Below, piece by piece: positions 17,858-28,552 of a DNA stretch of 64,000 nucleotides. The notes beneath the pieces were generated by a model that worked only from the letters and a program-made list of their open reading frames with translations, searched no databases and was not told the DNA's origin. Within the stretch, counting starts at the first letter, position 1, and each line of letters begins with the position of its first letter. Origin of the DNA: Byssovorax sp. (GTDB lineage Bacteria > Myxococcota_A > Polyangia > Polyangiales > Polyangiaceae); contig JANYGI010000084.1 of the NCBI GenBank assembly GCA_025362495.1, positions 1 to 64,000 on the forward strand, given 5' to 3'. The translations under genes were made by a program, and so were the position numbers.

Positions 17858-19048
17858 ATGAAAATTCACGAGTATCAAGCCAAGCAAATCTTCGCTCGGT
17901 ACGGCGTACCGGTGCCCAAGGGCGAGCTCGCCCTCACCGTCGCCGAGGTCGGGCCGATAGCCGAAAGGCTCATCGCCGAAACCAAGATCCCGGTCACCGT
18001 CGTCAAGGCGCAGATCCACGCCGGTGGTCGCGGCAAGGGCGGCGGCGTCAAGGTCGCGAAGGGCGGCGCTGCCGGCGCGACCGCGCTCGCTCAGGAGATC
18101 CTGGGCATGCAGCTCGTCACCAAGCAGACGGGCCCCGCCGGGCAGAAGGTGCGTCGGCTCTACATCGAGCAAGGCCTGGACATCGCGCGCGAGCTCTACC
18201 TCGCGCTCCTCGTCGACCGCGACGCTCGCCGCATCGCGATCATCGCCTCGACCGAGGGCGGGATGGACATCGAGGAGGTCGCCCACAGCGCCCCCGAGAA
18301 GATCATCACCATCCACATCGATCCGGTGCTCGGCCTCGCTGGCTACCAGGCGCGCAAGCTCGCCTACGCGCTCGGCGTCGGCGGCAAGGAGACGATGAAG
18401 GCCTTCACGAAGGCCGTCGACGCGCTCTACCGCTGCTTCCTCGCGGAAGACTGCTCGATGCTCGAGATCAACCCGCTCGTCGTCACGAAGACGAACGAGA
18501 TCGTCGCCCTCGACGCCAAGGTCACCTTCGACGACAACGCCGAGTTCCGCCACCCCGAGTGGGAGGCGCTCCGCGACATCGAGGAAGAAGATCCGGTCGA
18601 GCTCGAGGCCAAGCGCGCCGGCCTCTCGTACGTCTCGCTCGACGGCGACATCGGTTGCCTCGTCAACGGCGCCGGCCTCGCCATGGGCACGATGGACATC
18701 ATCCAGCACTACGGCGGATCGCCGGCGAACTTCCTCGACGTCGGCGGCGGCGCCACGCAGGAGCAGGTCACCAAGGCCTTCCGGATGATCCTCAGCAGCC
18801 CCAAGGTGAAGGGGATCTTCGTCAACATCTTCGGCGGCATCATGCGCTGCGACATCGTCGCGGCCGGCGTCGTCGCCGCCACGAAAGAGCTGGGATTGAA
18901 GGTCCCGCTCGTCGTCCGCCTCGAAGGCACCAACGTCGAGCAGGGCAAGAAGATCCTCAACGAGAGCGGCCTCGCCATCCAGGCGGCCGGCTCGATGGGC
19001 GAGGGCGCGCAGATGATCGTCGCCGCCGTCCGCGGAAAGGCCGCGTGA
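17858..19048 (+). CDS. sucC: Succinyl-CoA synthetase beta subunit
   Basis: This is the ADP/GDP-forming succinyl-CoA ligase beta chain (396 residues). With SucD it converts succinyl-CoA to succinate, yielding nucleoside triphosphate. The start [20 protein letters not shown] is the family N-terminus. The ATP-grasp region carries [16 protein letters not shown], and the C-terminal CoA-ligase part has [13 protein letters not shown]-like and [10 protein letters not shown] motifs. Its stop is four bases from the sucD ATG, indicating an operon. Confidence 0.96.
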   Translation: MKIHEYQAKQIFARYGVPVPKGELALTVAEVGPIAERLIAETKIPVTVVKAQIHAGGRGKGGGVKVAKGGAAGATALAQEILGMQLVTKQTGPAGQKVRRLYIEQGLDIARELYLALLVDRDARRIAIIASTEGGMDIEEVAHSAPEKIITIHIDPVLGLAGYQARKLAYALGVGGKETMKAFTKAVDALYRCFLAEDCSMLEINPLVVTKTNEIVALDAKVTFDDNAEFRHPEWEALRDIEEEDPVELEAKRAGLSYVSLDGDIGCLVNGAGLAMGTMDIIQHYGGSPANFLDVGGGATQEQVTKAFRMILSSPKVKGIFVNIFGGIMRCDIVAAGVVAATKELGLKVPLVVRLEGTNVEQGKKILNESGLAIQAAGSMGEGAQMIVAAVRGKAA

Positions 19049-19052
19049 ACAA

Positions 19053-19925
<873 letters not shown>

Positions 19926-19935
19926 TCCGGCGCGC

Positions 19936-19977
19936 GATTTCTCGCGGGTGGGCGGGCGGCGCTCACCGCGAGAAATC
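19936..19977 (+). terminator. Long hairpin after sucD
   Basis: GATTTCTCGCGGGTG (19936-19950) pairs with CACCGCGAGAAATC (19964-19977) around a 13-base loop, with one bulged G. This 14-bp stem starts 10 bases after the sucD stop and ends 19 bases before the next gene. It is probably a terminator or attenuator, although no T-run follows. Confidence 0.6.
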
Positions 19978-19996
19978 CGTGGTAGGTTCCGCGATC

Positions 19997-20521
19997 GTGT
20001 CCCCCATCCGCGAGCGAAAGTTCACCGCCGTCGCCCTCCAGGCGATGGACTTCGCGACCCTCTTCCACATCAATTTCGCGGCGGGCTTGCCCGGCCCCGT
20101 CCACTGCAAGATCGAGCTGACGACGCCCGTCGGTCCCTCGACCGAAGGCGGCAAGCAGGCCTTGCAGCACCTGCGCCTCGTGCCCGCCGACGGCACCTCG
20201 GCCATCGTCATCGGCTCGACCACGCCGGTGAACAAGAGCGCCGAGATCCGCACGCTGCGGCACCTGCGCGACGTCCACGCGATGCGCTTCAAGGGCGCTC
20301 CGTTCCCCCTCGACGGCGCGGCATATCAGGATCTCGTCGGTCGGCTCCAGCAGTTCTTCGCCGCGCAGGGCCACGCCGTGGTGATGCTCGACGCGGCGAC
20401 GGCCTCGATGGCGCCGCCCGCTCTGCAGTCGACTGGCACGGTCTCGGGCACCCTCGTGGCCATCGTCGTCGTCGCGACGATCATCATCGCTTCGGTGATT
20501 GGCGCCCTCGTAATGCGTTGA
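19997..20521 (+). CDS. C-terminal single-span membrane protein
   Basis: This 174-residue protein has a soluble N-terminal domain of about 145 residues and one C-terminal membrane segment (LVAIVVVATIIIASVIGALV) followed by a two-residue tail. That is a tail-anchor layout with the domain in the cytoplasm. GTG 19997 starts it (SPIRERKFTAVALQAMDF). I recognise no family. It follows sucCD on the same strand beyond the hairpin, so it may have its own promoter or be read at a reduced level. Confidence 0.65.
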   Translation: MSPIRERKFTAVALQAMDFATLFHINFAAGLPGPVHCKIELTTPVGPSTEGGKQALQHLRLVPADGTSAIVIGSTTPVNKSAEIRTLRHLRDVHAMRFKGAPFPLDGAAYQDLVGRLQQFFAAQGHAVVMLDAATASMAPPALQSTGTVSGTLVAIVVVATIIIASVIGALVMR

Positions 20522-20524
20522 GCC

Positions 20525-22084
20525 TCACTCGGGCTTCTTGATCCACAGCGCCACGTTGCGATCGCCCACGGCCCCGGTGCCGTCACCCACCCAGCCGGAC
20601 GTGTAATCCACGACGGATCGCTTGCGGCCGTCCGCGGCGACGGGATCGCCGTCGACCTGATAATCGAGCGCCGTCCCGCGGATCGTCAGGTATCCATCGT
20701 CCTCGTCCCAGATCTCGATCATCCGCATCTGGTGCGGGAAATCGGCCAGCGCCGAGGTCTCGAGCTCCCAGTACGCGTGCCCGCCGGAAGGCGTCGTCTT
20801 CGTCACGCGGTGAACGTGAGTGTGGCCGGCGAGGTGCAAAAGCACGTTGTCGTAGCCGCCAACGAAGGCCTGCCACGCCTTGACGGAGAGCGCGTCGGCC
20901 TGCTTCGGGAACCCGAGCGAGCCCCCGTCACCGAGCAGCCGCGAGGCGTGGTGCGACGTGAGGATCACCCACTTCTTCTCGGCCCTGGCCTGATCGAGCG
21001 CCGGCTTCACGAACGCGTCGACGTCGGTCTGGTGAATGATCCCGTCGGATACGCCCGACTCCGCGGCCGTGTCGAGCACGACGACACGGAGCGGCGTGCC
21101 CTTGACGTCGAACGTGTAAAAGGCCTTCCCCAGCGTCTTCGCCCCGGCGCCGATGCCGTGGCCGTCACCGGCCTTCGACACCGCGTCCAGCATCGAGGCG
21201 CGGGTCAGCACCTCGCGCCGGGGATCGGCGGGCACATCCTCCTTGATCACCGGCGCTCCCGGCTGCGACCAGTCGCGCGTGCCGCTGAACGAGTACGCCC
21301 CGATCGCGTCCGCGGCGTGATCGGCGGGCGGGAAGTTGCCCTGATTGAGCACGTCGTGATTGCCAGTCACCCAGAGCCACGGCACCTTCAACCCCTCGGC
21401 GACGAACGGGTCCTTGGGATCGTTGTTCGGCCCCTTCACCGGATCATCGTCGTTGCCCGAGTCACACTCCACGCTCGGCGCACCGTCCAGGATCGAGAGG
21501 AACCAGCCGAGCTCGTTCTTCTGCGCGTTGTCGGCGTTGTCGCCCCCGAGCACCACGAAATCGACAGGAGCCGTGTGGTGAAGCACGTTGATCGTTCGCA
21601 CCGCCGCGTTGAGGATCCGGCACTCGTGCCCTTCCTGGGGCCGGAACGCGCCGGAGATCCCGGGGGAATCGAAGGCCGCGAGCCGAGCGGGCGACTCGTC
21701 GTCGGCGAGCTGCGTATCGGAGAGGTGGATAAAGCGTGTCAGTCGCTTCGCGTGGATCCCCGGCTGGGGCGGCGCCGCGTCGTCGAGCGTGCGCGGGACC
21801 ATCGGCCAGGCGGGCCCATTCTTCAGATCGCCGAAGCCGTCGCTCAGCATCGAATCGATGGCCGCGGGCACGGCAGGATCGCGTTCGAGCGTGGGAGCGA
21901 GCACCGCATGCACCGGCACCAGCGTCAGCTCGGTCGTCAGCGGCGCGCTCGTGAGCGGCGGGAGCGCCGTCGGCAGCTCGACCTTGCCGAGCGGACTCGG
22001 CGTTGGTTCGTCCGGGCTGGAGCACGAGGCCGCGAGCGAGGCGACCACGATCACCGGGAAAACAAGGTCCGCCAAGCGTCGCAT
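20525..22084 (-). CDS. Secreted metallophosphoesterase lipoprotein
   Basis: This calcineurin-like phosphoesterase of 519 residues is anchored as a lipoprotein (lipobox AASC, Cys21). The two-metal site motifs occur in order: HLSDTQ (near 120-125), GGDNADN, GNHD, TSHH and GHTH. A Pro/Thr-rich linker follows the lipid site. The enzyme would act in the periplasm or on the cell surface; the substrate is unknown (phosphate esters or diesters). It is convergent with the tail-anchored gene and divergent from the porin gene. Placement next to an OprP/O-like porin and a PHP-type hydrolase suggests phosphate-ester use, which is inference. Confidence 0.85.
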   Translation of the reverse strand: MRRLADLVFPVIVVASLAASCSSPDEPTPSPLGKVELPTALPPLTSAPLTTELTLVPVHAVLAPTLERDPAVPAAIDSMLSDGFGDLKNGPAWPMVPRTLDDAAPPQPGIHAKRLTRFIHLSDTQLADDESPARLAAFDSPGISGAFRPQEGHECRILNAAVRTINVLHHTAPVDFVVLGGDNADNAQKNELGWFLSILDGAPSVECDSGNDDDPVKGPNNDPKDPFVAEGLKVPWLWVTGNHDVLNQGNFPPADHAADAIGAYSFSGTRDWSQPGAPVIKEDVPADPRREVLTRASMLDAVSKAGDGHGIGAGAKTLGKAFYTFDVKGTPLRVVVLDTAAESGVSDGIIHQTDVDAFVKPALDQARAEKKWVILTSHHASRLLGDGGSLGFPKQADALSVKAWQAFVGGYDNVLLHLAGHTHVHRVTKTTPSGGHAYWELETSALADFPHQMRMIEIWDEDDGYLTIRGTALDYQVDGDPVAADGRKRSVVDYTSGWVGDGTGAVGDRNVALWIKKPE

Positions 22085-22235
22085 CGCCCCAGGCTAGCCC
22101 ACATGACGCCGGATCGTCACCGGAGCGCCGCGAATTTGCGGCGAAGAAGCGACCTGTCCTCTTGAGATCCCGTGGCGTTTCGCGTTACCTGGCGGCGCGA
22201 CCCGGGGTGCATCGCCTCCGGTCAGGAGGCCTCCC

Positions 22236-23453
22236 ATGCAGTCGCGCGCCCGCGCCCTCGTCTTCGGTGCTCAGCTCTCCGCATTTGTGTCGGTTCTCGC
22301 GATCGGGGCGACACCGGCCCTCGCGCAGACCGCCGCAGCGCCGGCCCCCGTCGAGAACGCCCACACCACGAGCGGCGACGACGACGATCGCTCGCGCGAC
22401 TTCCGCGAGATGCTCCACGTCGACCTCGGGCCGCTCACCATCGCGCCGGTGGTGCTGCTCCAGGCGCAGGCCATCCCGTACGTCGGCAAAGACTCGTTCC
22501 TCCAGGCGGGCGATCCCGCGGAGCGCGCCGGCTTCCGCATGCGACGCGCGCGCTTCGGCGTCGAAGGCAAGCTCTACGACCGCGTTCCCTTCAAGATCAG
22601 CGCCGAGTTCAGCTCGGACGAGCAGGGCACCGCGCACCTCCACGACGCGTGGTTCGGCTACGACAAGTGGAAGTCGGTGCAGGTCTTCGCCGGCGCGCGC
22701 GACATGCCGTTCTCGCGCTCGGCGATGGTCGAGTCGGGCGGCGGCGCGATGATCGAGCGGCCCCTCGCGGTGCGCGCGATGGCGCCCTTTCACCAGCTCG
22801 GCATGAGCGTCGAGGGCCACTTCTGGAAGGGCGCGCTCGGCTACGCCGTCGGCGTGTACAACGGCCTCGAGCGATCCGACCGCTTCTACGAGGGCTACGG
22901 CGAGAACGCGGCGCTCCTCGGCAACCGCTTCGACGGCCTCACCTACGCGGGTCGCCTCGAGAGCGCGCCGCTCGGCTCGCTCGGCAACACCATCGAAGAC
23001 CTGAAGAAGGGGCCCTTCCGCGTCGGCATGGGCGCGAGCTTTTTCTTCAGCAACGGCGGTACGCGCGATCTCCTCGGCGCCGGCGGCGACGTGCTCCTCC
23101 ACTCGCACGGCTTCCACCTCCTCGGCGAGTTCATCTCCAACCACTCTTCGCCGCACGCGATCCCCACGCAGCCCACGTCGCAGATCTCCACGGTGCAGTC
23201 GCTCGCAGTGATCGGCGAGCTCGGCTACGTGCTCGTGAAGAACCGCCTCGGCATCAACACCCGCTTCGAGTGGATCGATCCCAACACCTCGGTGTCGGAC
23301 GAGGCGGACAGCTGGCTCGCGAGCGGCGGCCTCGCCTACCACGTGCTCCACGACTTCTTGAAGGCCAACCTCGACTTCACGCACCGGCAGGAAATCCACG
23401 GGAATTCGTTGAAGAACGACTCTCTGGTCTTCCAGCTCCAGCTCAACCTCTGA
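22236..23453 (+). CDS. OprP/OprO-like outer-membrane porin
   Basis: This 405-residue outer-membrane beta-barrel has a signal peptide ending ATPALA (about residue 30). The barrel resembles the phosphate-selective porin family: RMRRARFGVEGKLYDRVPFKI near 105-125, then VQVFAGARDMPFSRSAM. An amphipathic final strand, DSLVFQLQLNL, ends the protein. AGGAGG lies 6 bases upstream of ATG 22236. The PHP-type gene follows 16 bp later, so the two are likely one transcript. Anion selectivity is inferred from the family only. Confidence 0.82.
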   Translation: MQSRARALVFGAQLSAFVSVLAIGATPALAQTAAAPAPVENAHTTSGDDDDRSRDFREMLHVDLGPLTIAPVVLLQAQAIPYVGKDSFLQAGDPAERAGFRMRRARFGVEGKLYDRVPFKISAEFSSDEQGTAHLHDAWFGYDKWKSVQVFAGARDMPFSRSAMVESGGGAMIERPLAVRAMAPFHQLGMSVEGHFWKGALGYAVGVYNGLERSDRFYEGYGENAALLGNRFDGLTYAGRLESAPLGSLGNTIEDLKKGPFRVGMGASFFFSNGGTRDLLGAGGDVLLHSHGFHLLGEFISNHSSPHAIPTQPTSQISTVQSLAVIGELGYVLVKNRLGINTRFEWIDPNTSVSDEADSWLASGGLAYHVLHDFLKANLDFTHRQEIHGNSLKNDSLVFQLQLNL

Positions 23454-23469
23454 CGCCGGAGAGAAGCCG

Positions 23470-26400
23470 ATGACGAATCGCAAACAGGTCCTGCGCCGCT
23501 CGGTGATCGCCGCGGCGCTCCTCGCTGGCCTCGGCGTCGCGCCGGGGATCCCCGGCTGCGCCGACGGCAAAGATCTCCTCCGCGCCAAGACGGTCGAGGA
23601 CCGCGCGGAGCTTATCGGCGGCCCGGTGGCGATGGCCGATCTCGGCGATTTCCTCCTCGAAAACGACAAGATCCGCGTCAACATCCTCGGCCCGAAGGAC
23701 TCGCCCGGCCCCGGCGTCTTCGGCGGCAGCATCGTCGACGTCGACATCCGCCGCGACCGCGTCGGCGACGAGAACAACCTCGGTCACGACCGCTTCGCCG
23801 AGCTCTTTCCCATCGCCAACCTGCTCGTGCCCAACCCCGAGGCCACGCAGGTCAAGGTGCTGAAGGACGGCAGCGACGGCGCCGAGGCCGCGATCCGCGT
23901 CGACGGGACGGGCGCGTTCCTGTTCGAGGCGCTGGCGATCTTGCGCAACCAGAAGGACCTGCTGGGCGCGCTCTTCCCCGAGATCAAGACCCAGATCCAT
24001 TTCCGCACCGACTACATCCTTCGCCCCGGCGATCGCCACGTCACGATCAAGACGGTGCTGATGCTCGAAGAGCCCGGCCCCGATGGCTGCGGCCCGCTCC
24101 CCGCGTGCGACCTCAACAAGTGCGACAAGGGCTTCAAGGCCGACGACAAGGGCTGCCCCACCTGCGAGTGCGGCGAGCCGCTGCCGCTCGATCAGACGCA
24201 GGGCGTGACCAGCGTCTTCGACACCATCTTCGGCGACAACCAGAACAGCACCAACCCGAAGCCGAAGCACCGCGCCGGCATGCTCGCGGGCGACTTCGTG
24301 TTCTTCGGCAACCAGACCGACGTCTGGGCCCCGCGCATGGGCTTCGACGAGGAGAAGGCCGTCAACGAGGCCTTCTACGCCGGCCGCAACACCTTCCAGA
24401 AGCCGCTCACGTTCGACTTCGTCGCGGCCTCGAGCAGCGACGTCTCGTACGGGTACTTCACCGTCCCGCGCGAGGGCGAGGGCCCGACCGTGGTCAACGT
24501 CCCGATCTTCGCCAGCGCGGCGACGGCGTTCCTCGCCGCGACGAAGAGCTGCCTCTTCGACACCTCCGACGACGCCGCCTGCGACAACCAGCGCGCCTTC
24601 ACCTACGAGCGCTACCTCGCGGTCGGCGACGGCGACGTCGGCAGCATCGCCGACGAGGTGTGGAAGACGCGCAAGACGCCGACGGGCGTGGTCGCGGGCG
24701 TCGTGCAGATGTCGAGCGGCGATCCGGGCGCGAACGCCCACGTGTTCTTCTTCCGCGATCCCGACGCGAGCAAATTGTGGAACAGCGTTGACGAAGTTGC
24801 CGAGGCGAATTACCGCGCCGAGAACGACGTCGGCCTCCTCGACGTCGTCGACGCCGACGTCGGCCTCGACCTCGTGGAAGACGGCGACTTCAAGGCGACG
24901 ATCCCCGCCGGCACGTACCTCGTCGTCGCCCGCAGCGAAGACGGGATGTCGATCTCGAAGCCGCAGCGGATCACCGTCGTCGCGGGCAAGGCGGTGTCGA
25001 TCGATCCGGTGCTCCCGCAGGCCGCGACGATCGAGTACCGCGTCGTCGACGAGAGCGGCGGCGACACGCCCGCGAAGATCGCGCTCGTCTCGCTCGACGC
25101 GCAGGGCCAGCCGCTCGAGCGCGACGGCGCGCGACGCCCGTACATGGGTGACGGCCGGCTCGGCAACGGCGTGCGATCGATCGACTACTCCGCGACGGGC
25201 GTGGGACAGGTGCGGATCGAGCCGGGCCGCTACCGCCTGCGCGCGTCGCGCGGGCCCGAGTTCAGCATCTTCGAGAAAGACGTCACCGTCGCCGCGGGCG
25301 ACATCAAGCGCTTCGACGCCCTGATCAAGCACGAGGTCGACACGACGGGGTGGCTGTCGACGGACATGCACCTCCACTCGCAGCCGAGCTTCGACAGCGG
25401 GATGCCGCTACCGAAGCGCGTGACGACGATCGTCGACGAGCAGATCGAGCTGGCGATCCCCACCGATCACGACGTCGAGACCGACTACTCACCGACGCTG
25501 CGCGATCTCTTCCTCGCGCCGTACGTGGCGACGGCGATCGGCGTCGAGACGACGACGATCGAGCAGGGCCACTTCATCGCGTTCCCGCTCAAGTACGACT
25601 CGCAGATTCAGCCCACGCACGGCTCGCACGATCCGACGTGCCAGTCGGGCGCGCAGATCATCGACGCTCTGCACCACATGGGCGACGGCGACACGGTGCC
25701 GTTCACCATCCTCGCCCACCCGCGCGACGGCTTCTTCGGCTACATCGATCAGCTCGGCGTCGACCCGTTCACGATGGAGCGCACGCTCGGCACGCTCGAG
25801 GCCAAGAACCCGGTGTTCCGCACCGCGACCTGCGACTTCGACGCGATGGAGCTCATCAACGGCAAGCGCTTCGATCTCGTCCGCACGGCCACCGTGGAAG
25901 AGGTCGTCGATTACAACCGCTGTCGCGCCCGCCTCGACGTCGCCAAGGACGAGGGCGAGCTCGCCACGTCGTGCCCCGAGCTCTCGACGGGCCTGTTCGC
26001 GGCTTGCAAGCCGGGTGAGCGCTTCGACGTCTGCAAGCACCGGAACCGCACCGCGCTGGCCTGGGAGTCGATGAAGCACATCCTCACGCGCACCCCCGAG
26101 GAGCAGGAGGCGCTCTGGAATTTCCCCCTCACCGCCGTCGAAGGGCAGAGCCTGTGCGACCCGAAGACGTACGGTAACGGCCCGGTCCCGCGCGACGCGG
26201 CCCAGCAGCCCTGCACCTACCGCTCGGGGCACGTCGACGATTACTTCCGCTACCTCGAGCGCGGGATGATCAAGACGCACATCGCCAGCAGCGACAGCCA
26301 CGATGGCGTGCACGAGCCGGGCTACCCGCGCACCTGGTTCCAGAGCCCCACCGACGATCCGGGCTCGCTCGCGATAAGCCAGGCGACCGATAGCCTGCGC

Positions 26401-27075
26401 GCCGGCACCGCGGTGACGAGCTATGGCCCGTTCATCCGCGCCAGCATCGACGGCAAGACGTTCGGCCAGACGGCCTCGGCGACCCGCGGCGGCAAGGCGA
26501 CGCTCGATCTCCACGTCTCGACGGCGAGCTGGTTCGGCGTCGATCGCATCGAGATCTACGAAAATGGCCACCTGGTCTCGGTGAAGGAGCCGAAGAGCGT
26601 CCCCTCGGACATCGACGACTTCAACGAGAAGGTCGTGCTCGACGTGCCCGCCGAGAAGCGCGACAGCTGGATTGTCGTCATCGCGATGGGCCTCAAGACC
26701 CAGAACCTGATGAGCCCTGTCTCGGTCGACGTGCCCTTTGGCGAGATCCAGCTCTCCAAGGTGACGTCGGACGCGTTCGCCCTGATCCCCGTCGTGAACA
26801 CGTTCTTCGGCTCCACGCCGATCCTGCCCGACTGGTTCCCGACGCCGGCCTATGCCGTCTCCAATCCCATTTACCTCGACACCGACGGTAACGGGAAATA
26901 CGACGCTCCCCTGCCCTACCCCGACTTCTGCTCGAAGCCCTGCAATCCGAAGAAGTTCGATCCGACGCAGTGCCCGGCGACGCAGAACTGCCTCGATCCC
27001 GAGGGTGTCTGTGGCGTCAGCATCCCGCTGACATGCAACCACCGCATCCCCTGGGTTTCGACCGAGCACAACTGA
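23470..27075 (+). CDS. Large PHP-type (CehA/McbA-like) metallohydrolase lipoprotein
   Basis: This is a 1201-residue exported protein. A long signal peptide ends in GIPGC (Cys30), probably a lipid anchor. A PHP-type metal-dependent phosphoesterase domain is marked by MHLHS (His634, His636), PTDHDVE (Asp666, His667) and SSDSHDG (Asp942, His944). This matches CehA/McbA-family hydrolases, which include carbaryl esterase. The N-terminal 600 residues are mostly beta-rich, with a Cys cluster near 215-235, and look like carbohydrate-binding or carboxypeptidase-regulatory-like folds. A further Cys-rich segment near 1160-1195 ends the protein. GGAGAGAAGCCG precedes the ATG. The substrate is unknown. 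It follows the porin gene closely. Confidence 0.8.
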   Translation: MTNRKQVLRRSVIAAALLAGLGVAPGIPGCADGKDLLRAKTVEDRAELIGGPVAMADLGDFLLENDKIRVNILGPKDSPGPGVFGGSIVDVDIRRDRVGDENNLGHDRFAELFPIANLLVPNPEATQVKVLKDGSDGAEAAIRVDGTGAFLFEALAILRNQKDLLGALFPEIKTQIHFRTDYILRPGDRHVTIKTVLMLEEPGPDGCGPLPACDLNKCDKGFKADDKGCPTCECGEPLPLDQTQGVTSVFDTIFGDNQNSTNPKPKHRAGMLAGDFVFFGNQTDVWAPRMGFDEEKAVNEAFYAGRNTFQKPLTFDFVAASSSDVSYGYFTVPREGEGPTVVNVPIFASAATAFLAATKSCLFDTSDDAACDNQRAFTYERYLAVGDGDVGSIADEVWKTRKTPTGVVAGVVQMSSGDPGANAHVFFFRDPDASKLWNSVDEVAEANYRAENDVGLLDVVDADVGLDLVEDGDFKATIPAGTYLVVARSEDGMSISKPQRITVVAGKAVSIDPVLPQAATIEYRVVDESGGDTPAKIALVSLDAQGQPLERDGARRPYMGDGRLGNGVRSIDYSATGVGQVRIEPGRYRLRASRGPEFSIFEKDVTVAAGDIKRFDALIKHEVDTTGWLSTDMHLHSQPSFDSGMPLPKRVTTIVDEQIELAIPTDHDVETDYSPTLRDLFLAPYVATAIGVETTTIEQGHFIAFPLKYDSQIQPTHGSHDPTCQSGAQIIDALHHMGDGDTVPFTILAHPRDGFFGYIDQLGVDPFTMERTLGTLEAKNPVFRTATCDFDAMELINGKRFDLVRTATVEEVVDYNRCRARLDVAKDEGELATSCPELSTGLFAACKPGERFDVCKHRNRTALAWESMKHILTRTPEEQEALWNFPLTAVEGQSLCDPKTYGNGPVPRDAAQQPCTYRSGHVDDYFRYLERGMIKTHIASSDSHDGVHEPGYPRTWFQSPTDDPGSLAISQATDSLRAGTAVTSYGPFIRASIDGKTFGQTASATRGGKATLDLHVSTASWFGVDRIEIYENGHLVSVKEPKSVPSDIDDFNEKVVLDVPAEKRDSWIVVIAMGLKTQNLMSPVSVDVPFGEIQLSKVTSDAFALIPVVNTFFGSTPILPDWFPTPAYAVSNPIYLDTDGNGKYDAPLPYPDFCSKPCNPKKFDPTQCPATQNCLDPEGVCGVSIPLTCNHRIPWVSTEHN

Positions 27076-27155
27076 CGCGCTCGCGGCGCCCGACGGGGTA
27101 GAGGCTCGTTTTCGCGGGGGGCACGAGCGCCGCGTTCGGTGCTACCGTCGCCCGC

Positions 27156-28511
27156 ATGCTCCCCGATCTCGTCTTCAAGAGCCGCCGGGTCGTCACCGGC
27201 GGCGCGGTGGCTCCGGCATCCATCCACGTGACGCGAGGCGTGATCACCCGCGTGGCGAGCCTCGACGACGTCCCCGAGGGGTGCCCCACGCACGATGCCG
27301 GTGATCTGGTGATCATGCCCGGCATCGTCGACTCCCATGTTCACATCAACGAGCCTGGCCGCACCGAGTGGGAGGGCTTCGCCACGGCGACGCGCGCCGC
27401 CGCGGCCGGCGGGGTGACGACGATCGTCGACATGCCACTCAACAGCATCCCGCCGACGACCACGGTGGAAGGGCTGGAGGCCAAGGCCAGCGCGGCCGAG
27501 GGCCAGTGCTGGATCGATGTAGGCCTGTGGGGCGGCGCCGTGCCCGGCAACGCGAAGGAGCTGCGAAAGCTGCTCGACGCGGGCGCCCTCGGCTTCAAGT
27601 GCTTCATGGTCGACTCGGGCGTGCCGGAGTTCGGCTGGGTGAGAGAGCCGGATCTGCGCCTGGCGATGGCGGAGCTGGCCGGGTCGGGCGCGCCGCTTCT
27701 GTGTCATGCCGAGCTGCCAGGACCGATCGAGGAGGCCGCGGCGCTGATCGAGGGCCTCGATCCGCGGACCTACGCCGCCTACGTGAAGTCCCGCCCGCGC
27801 GCCGCCGAGGATCTGGCGATTGCCTTGCTGGTGACGCTTTGCCGTGAAACGAAGGCTTCGGTGCACGTCGTCCACCTCTCGTCGTCGGGCGCCCTCGGGA
27901 GCCTGCGACAAGCGCGCGAGGAGGGGCTGCCCTTCACCGCGGAGACGACGCCTCATTACCTTCACTTCGCGGCCGAGGACATCCCCGATGGCGCGACGCC
28001 GTACAAGTGCGCTCCGCCGATCCGCGAGCGAGAGAACCGCGAGAAGCTCTGGGCGGCGCTGGGAGAGGGCCTGATCGATCTCGTGGTGTCGGATCACTCG
28101 CCCTGCACGCCGGCGCTGAAGAAGCTGGAAGCGGGGGATTTCGCCGAGGCGTGGGGTGGTATCGCCTCGCTGCAGCTTGGTTTGCCGGTGATCTGGACCG
28201 AGGCCCGGAAGCGGGGAAAGACGATCGCCGATCTCGCCGCGTGGATGTGCGAGGGCCCGGCGAAGCTCGCCGGTCTGGGCGCGAAGAAGGGCAAGATTGC
28301 TGCGGGCATGGATGCCGATCTGGTGATCTGGGATCCCGAGGCGGCGCACGTGATCCAGCCGGCGGAGATCCAGCACAAGCACAAGATCACCCCCTATGCG
28401 GGGGAGTCGCTGTTCGGGGCTGTTCGCTCGACGTACCTGCGCGGAGAGAGCGTGTACGAGGCGGGCAGCTTCCCGGGGAGCGCGCGCGGGCGGCTGATCC
28501 GCAGGAGTTGA
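27156..28511 (+). CDS. allB: Allantoinase
   Basis: This cyclic amidohydrolase opens the allantoin ring to allantoate (451 residues). Metal ligands are visible: His61 and His63 in DSHVHINEPG, Lys148 (carboxylated in the family) in GFKCFM, His184 in LLCHAELP, His240 in VVHLSSSGA and Asp313 in VSDHSPCTP. The DSHVHINEPGRTEWEGF stretch is characteristic of allantoinases and separates it from dihydroorotases and hydantoinases. It lies about 1 kb upstream of the other ureide genes on the same strand, separated by one minus-strand lipoprotein gene. Confidence 0.93.
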   Translation: MLPDLVFKSRRVVTGGAVAPASIHVTRGVITRVASLDDVPEGCPTHDAGDLVIMPGIVDSHVHINEPGRTEWEGFATATRAAAAGGVTTIVDMPLNSIPPTTTVEGLEAKASAAEGQCWIDVGLWGGAVPGNAKELRKLLDAGALGFKCFMVDSGVPEFGWVREPDLRLAMAELAGSGAPLLCHAELPGPIEEAAALIEGLDPRTYAAYVKSRPRAAEDLAIALLVTLCRETKASVHVVHLSSSGALGSLRQAREEGLPFTAETTPHYLHFAAEDIPDGATPYKCAPPIRERENREKLWAALGEGLIDLVVSDHSPCTPALKKLEAGDFAEAWGGIASLQLGLPVIWTEARKRGKTIADLAAWMCEGPAKLAGLGAKKGKIAAGMDADLVIWDPEAAHVIQPAEIQHKHKITPYAGESLFGAVRSTYLRGESVYEAGSFPGSARGRLIRRS

Positions 28512-28552
28512 GCGAACACCCGGCCGGCGTCCGCCCGAACAGATCCCGCCGC

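Noticed and set aside
23443-25377. Minus-strand open frame of 644 codons opposite the PHP hydrolase gene
   Set aside because: The composition is Val/Ala/Arg/Asp only, with no domain. The plus frame carries signal peptide and metal motifs.
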